Assembly: GCA_028702415.1 (NCBI GenBank)
Contig: JAQVOT010000004.1
Coordinates: forward strand, 1-18,549
DNA length: 18,549 bases
Source of the DNA: Eubacteriales bacterium
GTDB taxonomy: Bacteria > Bacillota > Clostridia > Peptostreptococcales > Anaerovoracaceae
Reading direction: 5' to 3'
Under the pieces are notes generated by a model. The model searched no databases and was not told the origin of the DNA. It was given only the letters and a program-made list of their open reading frames with translations. Below, in pieces: positions 6,082 through 13,885 of this stretch. The first letter of the stretch is position 1. Every line of letters begins with the position of its first letter. A program made the translations under genes and the position numbers.

Positions 6082-7629
6082 TTAAAGTGGAATATTGCCG
6101 TGCTTCTTAGGCGGCAGTGTTTCCTTCTTTGTCTTCAGCATATCCAGTGCGCTGATAACTCTCTGACGAGCTGTTGCAGGTTCGATTACATCATCAACAT
6201 AGCCGAGGCTTGCTGCGTAGTAAGGGTTGTTGAACAGTTCTTCGTACTCATCGATTCTCTGCTTTTTCAGAGCTTCCGGATCTTCTGCGTCCTTCAGTTC
6301 TTTTTTTACTGATGACATGATGTTTACAGCACCTTCAGCACCCATTACGGCGATCTGTGCTGATGGCCATGCCATAACCATATCTGCTCCCAGTTCCTTG
6401 TTGCACATAGCGATGTAAGCTCCGCCATACGCCTTTCTCAGAATCATTGTAACCTTTGGCACTGTTGCTTCGCAGTAAGCGTAAAGCAGCTTGGCACCGT
6501 GTCTAATGATTCCGCCGTGTTCCTGATTGGATCCGGGAAGAAATCCTGGTACGTCTTCCAGTGTCAGAATAGGAATGTTGAATGCATCACATCTTCTTAC
6601 CATACGTGCAGCCTTGTCTGATGCGTTGATATCGAGACATCCTGCACCAACTGCCGGCTGGTTAGCTATAACGCCAACTGTTGAACCTGCCATTCTGATG
6701 AAGCAGGTGATTATATTCTTGGCATACATTGCATTTACATCATAAAGCTTGCCATCGTCGGCGATTCCTCTAATGATGTCATACATATCATATCCTTTGT
6801 TAGGGTTTTCAGGAATAATGTCGTTGAACTCAGGGATGAGTCTGTTTACATCATCATTGCATGCATAAACAGGCGGCAATTCCTTATTATTTGAAGGCAG
6901 ATACGTGAGCAGCTCCTTAACGGAAAGCAGCGTATCCTCATCGTTAGCACCTATAAAGTGTGCAACGCCAGATATTGTATTGTGAGTTCTGGCTCCACCC
7001 AGCGCTTCTGGAGTGATAACCTCCCCTGTTACTGTCTTAATTACATCAGGTCCGGTAATGAACATCTTTGACGTCTGGTCAACCATGAATACGAAGTCGG
7101 TAATTGCCGGTGAATATACAGCACCCCCGGCGCATGGTCCCATGATTACTGAGATCTGAGGGATAACACCTGAAGAAATTGTGTTGTTATGAAAAATCTT
7201 TCCGAATCCTGATAGGGGAGCTACACCTTCTTCGATTCTTGCTCCACCCGAATCCTGCAAACCAACGATTGGGGCTCCCATCTTCAAAGCCATACCTTGT
7301 ACTTTTACAATTTTTTCTCCGTGGTATTCACCCAGGGAACCTCCACCAACCGTGAAGTCCTGTGCAAAAGCAAATACCAGTCTTCCATCGACCTGGCCGT
7401 AGCCTGTTACTACGCCATCGCCAGGCATATCCCTTTCAGGCATTCCGTAGAACGGGCACCTGTTTTTCACAAATGTGTCAATCTCTACGAATGTGTCCTT
7501 GTCGAACAGGATGTCAAGTCTTTCACGAGCAGTCAGCTTTCCTTTAGCATGCTGTGACTCGATTCTCTTCTCTCCCCCACCTAACTTAAGATGTTCTTTT
7601 TTTTCGAGGAGCTGTTCAAGCTTGTTCAT
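6082..7629 (-). CDS. mmdA: Methylmalonyl-CoA decarboxylase alpha subunit (carboxyltransferase), MmdA type
   Basis: This subunit moves the carboxyl group from an acyl-CoA, probably (S)-methylmalonyl-CoA, to biotin on the carrier protein. It has 515 residues, as expected for MmdA or propionyl-CoA carboxylase beta; glutaconyl-CoA decarboxylase alpha is longer (about 590). Visible marks are LTARERLDILFD (32-43), FAQDFTVGGGSLG, GLQDSGGARIEEGV (123-136), the first oxyanion motif GPCAGGAVYSPA (164-175), the second one, RKAYGGAYIAM (398-408), and the ending LPPKKHGNIPL. AGGAGG precedes the ATG. The OadG-like and biotin-carrier genes follow, which favours a membrane decarboxylase over a carboxylase. 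The beta (sodium-translocating) subunit is absent here and must lie elsewhere if the pump works. Confidence 0.9.
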   Translation of the reverse strand: MNKLEQLLEKKEHLKLGGGEKRIESQHAKGKLTARERLDILFDKDTFVEIDTFVKNRCPFYGMPERDMPGDGVVTGYGQVDGRLVFAFAQDFTVGGGSLGEYHGEKIVKVQGMALKMGAPIVGLQDSGGARIEEGVAPLSGFGKIFHNNTISSGVIPQISVIMGPCAGGAVYSPAITDFVFMVDQTSKMFITGPDVIKTVTGEVITPEALGGARTHNTISGVAHFIGANDEDTLLSVKELLTYLPSNNKELPPVYACNDDVNRLIPEFNDIIPENPNKGYDMYDIIRGIADDGKLYDVNAMYAKNIITCFIRMAGSTVGVIANQPAVGAGCLDINASDKAARMVRRCDAFNIPILTLEDVPGFLPGSNQEHGGIIRHGAKLLYAYCEATVPKVTMILRKAYGGAYIAMCNKELGADMVMAWPSAQIAVMGAEGAVNIMSSVKKELKDAEDPEALKKQRIDEYEELFNNPYYAASLGYVDDVIEPATARQRVISALDMLKTKKETLPPKKHGNIPL

Positions 7630-7748
7630 TAAATACTTCCTCCTAATAATTAAGAATTACGGATATATCTGCTCTTCTGAGCAAAATATTAACCCCACGT
7701 CTATATTAGTATTGACTAGTATCAACGTGAAGACAACACACCATTAGT

Positions 7749-7777
7749 ACTATATCCCAAAGTCCCAATAAATTCAA
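7749..7777 (-). promoter_or_regulatory. Probable promoter of the mmdA operon
   Basis: On the minus strand TTGAAT (7777-7772), a 17-base spacer and TATAGT (7754-7749) form a good sigma-A type promoter, giving a leader of roughly 110 bases before mmdA. A second weaker -10 (TAATAT, about 7706-7701) lies downstream. Apart from these and the ABC terminator, the 290-base gap 7630-7919 holds only short A/T-rich inverted repeats (for example around 7831-7860) and no gene I can support. Confidence 0.55.
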
Positions 7778-7868
7778 CACTAATCTCCTTGTATACATTA
7801 TATTTCGAAAGCTTATATAGAGCTTCCCCGAAGGTCATTTAGACCAAAAAAAACAGGTCCGCAAATAC

Positions 7869-7897
7869 AAAAGGCAGGACAAAAAGTCCCACCTTTT
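7869..7897 (-). terminator. Terminator after the ABC transporter gene
   Basis: On the minus strand AAAAGG and GGAC pair with GTCC and CCTTTT around a T5 loop, with a 2x2 internal mismatch. The 3' side leads into TTTTGTATTT. It lies 22 bases after the ABC stop codon. The interrupted stem makes it moderate. Confidence 0.5.
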
Positions 7898-7919
7898 CCG
7901 GATAGCCATAATTATTTTT

Positions 7920-9431
7920 TTATAAAATTATTATTCTATCTGCAAGTCCTTCTGCGTCCTCCAAAACGTGAGTTATAAGAAGAACTCTGCGCTCGGTCGT
8001 TTCCCGGATCCAAAGTCTGTTGATAATTCTTTCCTTCAGCCCGACATCCAGCCCTCTGAAGGGTTCATCCAGTATCACCATGTCTCCGTCTGCGAAAAAT
8101 GTTCTGGCCATGGCTACTCTGTGTTTCATGCCCCCGGACAGTTCTCCCGGCAACATGTCCAGAGTTTCGCTGATTTCAAGATCCGCCGCCAACTGCCGGA
8201 TTCGCTCACGGGCAGCCTCTTCCACGCCTTTGTTCGATCCATTTTCAGTAATGTTCTTTCTGGCAGAAACGTCAACTCCTCTTCCCAGCCTGCCCAGTGC
8301 AATATTATCCCTCACATTCAGCCATGGCAAAAGTCTGTCCTCCTGAAACAGAAACGCCACATTATCCGGTGCCGAAACGTAGCCTGAATAAGCCGTTTCA
8401 AGCCCGGCAAGTATTCGGGCAATGGTGGTTTTGCCTCTGCCCGAAGGTCCCATCAGCGCAGTCACTTTTCCCTGGCCCACAACAAGGTCAAAATTGTCCA
8501 GAACCGGTTTCCCATCAAAGGATTTCGAAACACCTTTCAGAAAGATTCCCGGAGTTTCTCCTGCATCCTCACTATCCGCGTAGGAGAATCCACAATCCGA
8601 GCCGGCAGACCCGGAGCCGGTGTCGGCCTTATATGCTGCCGCACTTTCCCGGGCCTTTACAAGCCGCAGTTTCGAACCTTTATAAGCCTTCCAGTCAAGG
8701 CCTTCCAGCCCACTTTTAATCAGCCTCTCAAAAGCCATGGACAGCACCACTATTACCAGAATATATGCGAAGAGCGTAGGAGTCTGGAGATAGTATTTGG
8801 CGTTCATCATTTCGTAACCAAGAGAATACTTTGGAACCGACAAAATTTCTGCAGCCACAACAGCCTTCCAGGACAAGCCTGCTATAAGGCTGATTGCAGC
8901 CTTAATCTGTGGGAGAATCCCCGGCAGATATATGTGCTTCAGTCTCTGCCCTGTGCTGAGTCTGCAGATTTTCGCCAGCTCAATGTATTCCCCGGACACA
9001 GCCTCCAGCCCTGACAGCACATTTGTATAGACAATCGGAAAGCACATCAGGAAGCAGACTATAATCGCAACCCAGTCTGCCTTTGCAACCAGAATCACGT
9101 ATATGACAATTGCCATTACAGGCACTGCCTTAAAAAAGCCCACCGGCAGGCTTGTGATTTTTCGCATCCAGTAACTTCTGTATGAGAACCACGCAAACAC
9201 AGCTCCTGCGAAAAAGGATACGATCATCGCTATAAAACACCGCATCACCGTCCATGCGATATTCATGTAGAACACCTTCGTTATCGCCAGGCCACCCAGG
9301 GTTTTTATAGTTGCCAGGGGACCGGGAAGCAGCAGTTCATTGTTAACCAACATGGCTCCCAGCTGCCAGACAGCAATCCATATGGCGGCTACGATTATTG
9401 TATATATTTTCTCGCTATGTTTCCTTGTCAT
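7920..9431 (-). CDS. ABC transporter, permease fused to ATPase (SsuC/SsuB-like)
   Basis: One 503-residue protein holds both the membrane and the motor part of an importer; relatives are usually two genes. Residues 1-240 are a BPD-type permease of the SsuC/TauC kind, with several hydrophobic helices and the EAA coupling loop at about 146-174 (ELAKICRLSTGQRLKHIYLP). Residues 241-297 are a polar Ser/Ala/Gly linker. Residues 298-503 are the ATPase: Walker A GPSGRGKTT (328-336), Q-loop FLFQEDRLLPW, signature LSGGMKHR (431-438), Walker B MVILDEP (451-457) and His488. All catalytic residues are present. A homodimer would supply two permease and two ATPase parts. The ATG at 9431 lacks a good ribosome site, but earlier starts are not seen. 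An extended -10 (TGGTATAAT, about 9480-9472) lies in the 67-base gap after the binding-protein gene. Substrate unknown. Confidence 0.9.
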   Translation of the reverse strand: MTRKHSEKIYTIIVAAIWIAVWQLGAMLVNNELLLPGPLATIKTLGGLAITKVFYMNIAWTVMRCFIAMIVSFFAGAVFAWFSYRSYWMRKITSLPVGFFKAVPVMAIVIYVILVAKADWVAIIVCFLMCFPIVYTNVLSGLEAVSGEYIELAKICRLSTGQRLKHIYLPGILPQIKAAISLIAGLSWKAVVAAEILSVPKYSLGYEMMNAKYYLQTPTLFAYILVIVVLSMAFERLIKSGLEGLDWKAYKGSKLRLVKARESAAAYKADTGSGSAGSDCGFSYADSEDAGETPGIFLKGVSKSFDGKPVLDNFDLVVGQGKVTALMGPSGRGKTTIARILAGLETAYSGYVSAPDNVAFLFQEDRLLPWLNVRDNIALGRLGRGVDVSARKNITENGSNKGVEEAARERIRQLAADLEISETLDMLPGELSGGMKHRVAMARTFFADGDMVILDEPFRGLDVGLKERIINRLWIRETTERRVLLITHVLEDAEGLADRIIIL

Positions 9432-9498
9432 TTTTTCTGAGGCCTTTTCCCGCGGGTTTTATACTGGCCATATTATACCATAGCTTATTTACCTTAGT

Positions 9499-10494
9499 TT
9501 ACTTCCCCTGATAATAAAGCTCGTCCCCCGGTAGCTTCCCGCCTACAGATTCAGGGTTCATTTCGAACATGGTCTGGTTAAATACCTTCAGCATTTCCGT
9601 GCCTTTCGTCAGCTGGTCCCCTGTGAAACAAACCAGGCTGCAGCCCGGAATGGCTGCTTTAGCGATGGCTGCTTCCCCAAGGAATCCTTTGTCCACTATT
9701 AGCTGTGCAGCTTCATCGCTGCCCTCATTAACGAAATCCACGGATGCCTTAAGATCTGCAAGAAGCACTTCCAGATCTCCGCTTCTGTTCTGGGTGAAAT
9801 CAGATCTTGCCACCAGCACTCCCATAGGGAATTCCTGTCCTGTTGCCTCCTTCCAGAGATTATTCATGTCAAAGAGAACTTCCACGCCATCCTCGCCTCC
9901 CTGGGCAAGAGCTACGCTTACGAAAGGTTCAGGAACCATCGCGATTGTACCCGGCTCGCTTAGCAGTTTCTGGTTAACATCCGCGTGAGAGGCCAGCCAT
10001 TCAACCTGGACATCCTCTCCCGGGGTCATGCCTGAATTTTCCAGAATCTTCTCCAGCGCATACTCCGGAGTTCCTCCCTGACCTGAGGATACAATCGTCC
10101 TGCCCGAAAGATCTTCAACTTTCTTCACATCTGCATCGTTTCCAATAATGTATAACACACCCAGTGCCACCGGTGTTACAGCCACAACCTGACCCTCGGT
10201 CTTGTTGAAGAGAACTGCCGCCATGTTGGATGGCAGTGCCGCCACATCCACCTCTCCTGAAATCAGCTTGGGTGCGATATCCGTTGGTGCTTCATAAGAT
10301 TTAAGGTTGTACTTTTCCGTCATGTCTGTCAGCTGCACAGCCCCCATCCCGGTAGGTCCGTTAAGCACAGCCACATTCACCACTTCACTGACGGCCTGTT
10401 CCGCCGGTTCATCGCTGCCTGAATCACTTCCGCATCCGGCTAATGCAAAGGCAGCCAGCATTACAGTTAAAATCACTGCTAATCTCTTTTTCAT
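9499..10494 (-). CDS. ABC transporter substrate-binding lipoprotein (NMT1/SsuA-like)
   Basis: A 331-residue extracellular lipoprotein that should capture the substrate for the fused ABC protein encoded next. The first 21 residues are a lipoprotein signal (MKKR, hydrophobic core, lipobox LAGC with Cys21), followed by a Ser/Glu/Asp-rich tether. The body is of the NMT1/THI5/SsuA type: NVAVLNGPTGMG, APTDIAPKLISGEVDVAALP, VKKVEDLSGRTIVSSGQGGTPEYAL and EPFVSVAL. Such proteins bind nitrate, sulfonates, taurine or thiamine precursors, and I cannot say which. An ATG at 10506 is in frame, but it overlaps the ribosome site; GGAGG lies five bases before the ATG at 10494, so I use that. A TGATACAAT extended -10 is at about 10541-10533. 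Confidence 0.9.
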   Translation of the reverse strand: MKKRLAVILTVMLAAFALAGCGSDSGSDEPAEQAVSEVVNVAVLNGPTGMGAVQLTDMTEKYNLKSYEAPTDIAPKLISGEVDVAALPSNMAAVLFNKTEGQVVAVTPVALGVLYIIGNDADVKKVEDLSGRTIVSSGQGGTPEYALEKILENSGMTPGEDVQVEWLASHADVNQKLLSEPGTIAMVPEPFVSVALAQGGEDGVEVLFDMNNLWKEATGQEFPMGVLVARSDFTQNRSGDLEVLLADLKASVDFVNEGSDEAAQLIVDKGFLGEAAIAKAAIPGCSLVCFTGDQLTKGTEMLKVFNQTMFEMNPESVGGKLPGDELYYQGK

Positions 10495-10532
10495 TTTTTC
10501 CTCCATATTTTATTTAATATTAATGCAAACAC

Positions 10533-10541
10533 ATTGTATCA
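10533..10541 (-). promoter_or_regulatory. Extended -10 promoter of the binding-protein gene
   Basis: On the minus strand TGATACAAT matches the TGnTATAAT extended -10 pattern, about 40 bases before the start at 10494. The matching -35 position falls inside the 32-bp palindrome at 10552-10583, so a protein bound there could block this promoter. Confidence 0.45.
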
Positions 10542-10551
10542 GCTCCAATAA

Positions 10552-10583
10552 AAAATTTACGTTGCAATTGCAACGTAAATTTT
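10552..10583. terminator. Perfect 32-bp palindrome after galE (terminator and possible operator)
   Basis: The sequence AAAATTTACGTTGCAA followed by its exact complement is a perfect palindrome. As RNA on the minus strand it folds into a 14-bp stem with an AATT loop followed by TTTTTTATT (counting the last stem bases), 10 bases after the galE stop, so it can end galE. Its symmetry and its place over the -35 of the next promoter would also suit a regulator site. Confidence 0.65.
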
Positions 10584-10593
10584 AATCGATATT

Positions 10594-11598
10594 TTACATT
10601 GTAGATTTATTCTGCTCCCACCTCCAGGCATCCCTACACATATCTTCAACACCAAGTGCTGCCTTCCAGCCAAGTATTGAATTGGCTTTTGACACATCGG
10701 CATAACACTCAGCGATGTCTCCGGCCCTCCGAGGTCCGATTGAGCAGGTCACATCCACGCCATTCACCGATGCGAAGGTCTTAACCAGTTCAAGCACGCT
10801 GGTACCTCTCCCGGTGCCCAGATTGAACACCTCATAGCCACGATGCTCCGCGGAATAGTCCAGTGCGGCCACATGGCCTTTTGCCAGATCGCTTACATGA
10901 ATGTAATCTCTCACACCTGTGCCGTCAATCGTTTCGTAATCATCGCCGAAGACGGTAAGCTTATCCCGTGCGCCGATGGCAACCTGCTGAATATATGGCA
11001 TAAGGTTGTTGGGAATCCCCTTGGGATTTTCACCTATCATTCCGGAGCTGTGGGCTCCGACAGGATTGAAATATCTCAGGATAACCGCGGACAGCTCCGG
11101 GTCTGAAGCCACCGCATCTTGTATTATCTGTTCGCTCATGAGCTTGGTCCAGCCGTAGGGATTTGTGCAGGAGGTGGGCATGTTTTCAACGAAAGGAACC
11201 TGATTGTGCTCCCCGTAAACCGTTGCTGAAGAACTGAAAATGATTTTCTTCACCCCATGATTCTTCATGCACTCCAGAACCGTCAATGTTGCACCCAGGT
11301 TGTTTCGGTAATACATCAGAGGTTTTTCAACTGACTCGCCTACGGCTTTGTACCCGGCGAAGTGAATGATACCATCAATATTGCCTTCTGCCATCAACCC
11401 ATCCAGTGCATCATAATCCGTGACATCAATCTCATAACACGGAATATTTACTCCGGCAACTTTCTCCACCCGACCAACAACGGCTGAATCGCTGTTAGAA
11501 AAATTGTCCGCAACGATAGGCTGGTGCCCCGCCGCCAACAGTTCAATCAATGTATGCGATGCGATATAACCCGCGCCGCCGGTAACCAGAATGTTCAT
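10594..11598 (-). CDS. galE: UDP-glucose 4-epimerase
   Basis: This cytoplasmic NAD-dependent enzyme interconverts UDP-glucose and UDP-galactose, feeding galactose use and surface polysaccharides. The 334-residue length is typical. Visible: the Rossmann motif VTGGAGYIASHT (5-16), HFAGYKAVGESV (79-90), FSSSATVYG (121-129), catalytic YxxxK in NPYGWTK (Tyr148, Lys152), and YFNPVGAH. AGGAGA precedes the ATG at good distance. No other sugar genes are nearby. A candidate promoter lies at 11712-11684, overlapping the end of the Crp/Fnr-type gene, so galE is probably its own unit, ended by the palindrome at 10552-10583. A small inverted repeat, CAGGTC/GACCTG (11636-11653), lies in its leader. Confidence 0.96.
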   Translation of the reverse strand: MNILVTGGAGYIASHTLIELLAAGHQPIVADNFSNSDSAVVGRVEKVAGVNIPCYEIDVTDYDALDGLMAEGNIDGIIHFAGYKAVGESVEKPLMYYRNNLGATLTVLECMKNHGVKKIIFSSSATVYGEHNQVPFVENMPTSCTNPYGWTKLMSEQIIQDAVASDPELSAVILRYFNPVGAHSSGMIGENPKGIPNNLMPYIQQVAIGARDKLTVFGDDYETIDGTGVRDYIHVSDLAKGHVAALDYSAEHRGYEVFNLGTGRGTSVLELVKTFASVNGVDVTCSIGPRRAGDIAECYADVSKANSILGWKAALGVEDMCRDAWRWEQNKSTM

Positions 11599-11683
11599 GT
11601 TAATTCTCCTGTGTTATACTTAAACTCCGTCCCGCCAGGTCCTGTTTGACCTGTAGCCAATCCTGTCCGTTTTCGTCTATTAT

Positions 11684-11712
11684 ATTATAAATACACGGTT
11701 CCGTCATTTCAG
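11684..11712 (-). promoter_or_regulatory. Candidate promoter of galE
   Basis: On the minus strand CTGAAA (11712-11707), a 17-base spacer and a perfect TATAAT (11689-11684). The -35 overlaps the last codons of the upstream regulator gene. The leader before galE is about 80 bases. Confidence 0.5.
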
Positions 11713-12447
11713 AATCCTAAATGAATTTCTGTAGAAGTCTATTAGACCCTCCGCCTTCATTTTGGCCAGTTCCCTGGAAAGAGCACTGCGGTTGGTCCCA
11801 AGATATGTTGCCATATCTTCACGGTTAAAGGGTACATTAAAGGTGAGCCCACCCGTCTGACCGGACATCTCGCTGAAATATGTTTTTAGTTTCTCCCGCA
11901 GGGTTAACTTTGATAAAACCTGTATACGATCATTCATGGAAAGCGTTCTACCCGCCAGCAGACTGACAAAATTCTTCTGCATCCTGTCAATGAGTTTTGG
12001 GGACGTGTCCGAAAACTCATTTATTTCTTTTGAGCACAATCTCCCACCGATGTCTGCCTTTGCGCCGGCTTTGGAGGTGCCGAATAGTTTGTCCGTGGAA
12101 AGCCACAGCGCTGAAACACAATCTGTAGCTTCTGCGTACATTGGAGAATCTTTCACTTTCAGAAAATATAAGGCTTCCGCGAAGGTGCTTCCTGGCTGAA
12201 CACTGGCCATAATCATCCGATTCCCCTCAAGATCGTCCGAGCAAACATTAACTGTGCCTTCCAGCACCAACCCGAAATTTTTTACCGGGCTGAAGGCACG
12301 GTGAAGAACGTCTCCCCTCTCATACTCACGAAAAGAAGCGCCGAGAATTATCAGCGCTTCTTTCATCTCTACTTCTTTTAATCCTGCGAACAGTATGCTG
12401 GACTTCAGGATTTCATAATACTTCTCATTAAGTTTCATCAATACCAT
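11704..12447 (-). CDS. Crp/Fnr-family transcription regulator with palindrome-encoded insert
   Basis: A 247-residue cytoplasmic regulator. Residues 1 to about 125 form a cyclic-nucleotide-binding-like sensor (SSILFAGL, YERGDVL, GLVLEGTVNV, PGSTFAEA, PMYAEAT). Residues about 151-180 are the dimer helix (KLIDRMQKNF, then RIQVLSKLTLREKL), and 185-247 the winged helix (FNREDMATYLGTNRSALSRELAKM). In relatives a short CPFH-like link of about five residues precedes the LI-NM segment. Here the link from Cys138 to Leu152 is longer, and residues about 143-153 (NEFSDTSPKLI) are encoded exactly by a repeat palindrome (11990-12022) also found after sucD. There are no Fnr cysteine clusters, and the effector is unknown. 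Start choice is unsure: ATG at 12447 or 12438, both with weak ribosome sites. It follows glyA by 49 bases, which hold an inverted repeat (12456-12476). Confidence 0.88.
   Translation of the reverse strand: MVLMKLNEKYYEILKSSILFAGLKEVEMKEALIILGASFREYERGDVLHRAFSPVKNFGLVLEGTVNVCSDDLEGNRMIMASVQPGSTFAEALYFLKVKDSPMYAEATDCVSALWLSTDKLFGTSKAGAKADIGGRLCSKEINEFSDTSPKLIDRMQKNFVSLLAGRTLSMNDRIQVLSKLTLREKLKTYFSEMSGQTGGLTFNVPFNREDMATYLGTNRSALSRELAKMKAEGLIDFYRNSFRILK
11990..12022. repeat. Palindromic repeat copy B, in frame inside the Crp/Fnr-type gene
   Basis: This 33-base stretch is identical to 1599-1631 except for one base (G for C next to the GGGACGT core). It keeps the palindrome ATGAGTTTT...AAAACTCAT. 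At 33 bases, or 11 codons, it carries no stop in the gene's frame and so keeps the reading frame. Transcribed in the gene it would still form a hairpin, but the minus-strand side lacks a long T-run, so it should not stop transcription. Confidence 0.9.
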
Positions 12448-12455
12448 CCAGCAAG

Positions 12456-12476
12456 CATGACATGGTTTCTGTCATG
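12456..12476. promoter_or_regulatory. Inverted repeat upstream of the Crp/Fnr-type gene
   Basis: CATGACA (12456-12462), seven bases, then TGTCATG (12470-12476), in the 49-base gap between glyA and the regulator gene. It could be an operator for self-control or a hairpin in the joint transcript. The 7-base spacer is not the usual Crp N6 layout, and there is no T-run for a terminator. Confidence 0.3.
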
Positions 12477-12496
12477 TTGTCATCTTTACGTTCTTC

Positions 12497-13747
12497 TTAG
12501 TAAGGAAAGTTTCTGTGAAGCGGATACTTGTCTGTCAGTGATTTAACGATTGATCTCGCTTCATCCATTTTGGCTTCGTCTTCTGGATTGTCTATTACCA
12601 GTGCGATAGCATCCGTTACCAGCTTGACATCCTCTTCTTTGAATCCTCTTGAAGTCATTGCCGGTGTTCCCATTCTGAGCCCCGATGTAACCATCGGCTT
12701 ACGAGGGTCGTTAGGGATAGCATTCTTGTTGGTGGTGATGTTTGCTTCATCCAAAAGTCTCTCAGCCTTCTTACCGGAGATTTCTTTGTTCAGGAGCTTA
12801 ACCAGAATCAGGTGGTTGTCAGTTCCTTCGGATACCAGTTCGAAATCCTGCGCTTTCATGCCTGTTGCCAGTGCCTGAGCGTTGTCAATTACCTGCTGCT
12901 GATATACCTTGAATTCAGTCTGCATTGCCTCGTGGAGACATACCGCCTTTGCAGCGATTATGTGCATTAGAGGTCCCCCCTGAAGCCCCGGGAAGATTGC
13001 TGAGTCGATAGCCTTCTTCAGCTCTTCACTGCAGAGAATCAGCCCGCCTCTAGGCCCTCTCAAGGTCTTGTGAGTTGTAGTTGTTACCACATCCGCGTAA
13101 GGAACAGGGTTCTCGTGGAGCCCTGTCGCAACAAGCCCGGCTATGTGGGCCATATCAACCATTAAGAGTGCGCCAACTTCGTCTGCGATTTCTCTGAAAG
13201 CCTTGAAATCGATCGCACGGGGATAAGCCGATGCACCTGCCACGATAAGCTTAGGCTTGTTCTGTTTAGCCATTTCTCTAACATTGTCGTAGTCAATTCT
13301 TTCGTCTTCGCCAAGTCCGTATGCAATGAAGTTGTACAACTTACCTGAAATGTTAACAGGAGATCCATGAGAAAGGTGTCCGCCGTTTGACAGGTCCATG
13401 CCCAGTACGGTGTCCCCGTATTCCAGAACTGCCAGGTATACTGCAGTGTTTGCATTTGCACCTGAGTGTGCCTGCACGTTTGCGTGGTCTGCACCAAAGA
13501 GCTTGCACGCTCTGTCTATTGCCAGCTGCTCCACTTCATCAACGAATTCGCATCCGCCATAGTACCTTTTGCCGGGATAACCCTCTGCATACTTGTTGGT
13601 CAGGGCACTTCCTGCGGCTTCCATGATTTCGTAGTTAACGAAGTTCTCTGAGGCAATCATTTCAATCTTTGTTTCCTGACGATTGATCTCGCGTCTGATG
13701 GAAGCAGCAACTTCGGGATCAGCCTTTTCTAAATAGTTGAAATACAT
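12497..13747 (-). CDS. glyA: Serine hydroxymethyltransferase
   Basis: This PLP enzyme converts serine plus tetrahydrofolate to glycine plus 5,10-methylene-tetrahydrofolate, the main one-carbon supply. The 416-residue length is typical. Seen: [10 protein letters not shown] (28-37), [45 protein letters not shown] (196-207), [14 protein letters not shown] with PLP Lys227, and [17 protein letters not shown] precedes the ATG. A good promoter sits in the 138-base gap upstream. The Crp/Fnr-type gene follows with no clear terminator between, so both may share a transcript. Confidence 0.97.
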   Translation of the reverse strand: MYFNYLEKADPEVAASIRREINRQETKIEMIASENFVNYEIMEAAGSALTNKYAEGYPGKRYYGGCEFVDEVEQLAIDRACKLFGADHANVQAHSGANANTAVYLAVLEYGDTVLGMDLSNGGHLSHGSPVNISGKLYNFIAYGLGEDERIDYDNVREMAKQNKPKLIVAGASAYPRAIDFKAFREIADEVGALLMVDMAHIAGLVATGLHENPVPYADVVTTTTHKTLRGPRGGLILCSEELKKAIDSAIFPGLQGGPLMHIIAAKAVCLHEAMQTEFKVYQQQVIDNAQALATGMKAQDFELVSEGTDNHLILVKLLNKEISGKKAERLLDEANITTNKNAIPNDPRKPMVTSGLRMGTPAMTSRGFKEEDVKLVTDAIALVIDNPEDEAKMDEARSIVKSLTDKYPLHRNFPY

Positions 13748-13795
13748 ACTATCTCTCCTTTATTCCAAAAAAATATAAAACTTTTTTACGTTCTC

Positions 13796-13825
13796 ATTAT
13801 ACAGAACAAATCTCCCTGTTGTTAA
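13796..13825 (-). promoter_or_regulatory. Promoter of glyA
   Basis: On the minus strand TTAACA (13825-13820), an 18-base spacer and a perfect TATAAT (13801-13796). It lies about 50 bases before the glyA start, in the AT-rich gap after the PucR-type gene. No purine riboswitch or similar element was recognised in the leader, which is too short for one. Confidence 0.6.
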
Positions 13826-13885
13826 TAGGGATTATGCAAAAACAAAAAGTGTACAAATTTTTGTTGCTTTATCGAAGCAGAGCCT

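Noticed and set aside
5270..6085. A 271-residue open frame on the plus strand opposite the biotin-carrier and OadG-like genes.
   Set aside because: It is antisense to two well-supported genes; the Ala/Gly-rich part only mirrors the Ala-Pro linker repeat, and it has no ribosome site or known domain.
7700..7792. A tiny minus-strand frame of about 24 codons starting GTG/TTG after AAGGAG, before mmdA, possibly a leader peptide.
   Set aside because: Its start overlaps the -35 of the better-supported mmdA promoter, no run of regulatory codons or attenuator hairpin is seen, and a frame of this size is expected by chance.
10495..10593. A possible riboswitch (for example TPP) in front of the binding-protein gene.
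   Set aside because: The gap is only about 100 bases, mostly taken by the palindrome and promoter. No conserved riboswitch core was seen.
11636..11653. CAGGTC/GACCTG hairpin between galE and the regulator gene as a terminator.
   Set aside because: Only a 6-bp stem with no T-run after it; at most a leader hairpin of galE.
13860..13885. A terminator after the PucR-type gene.
   Set aside because: Only a 5-bp stem (TGCTT/AAGCA) followed by mixed A/T sequence; too weak to call.
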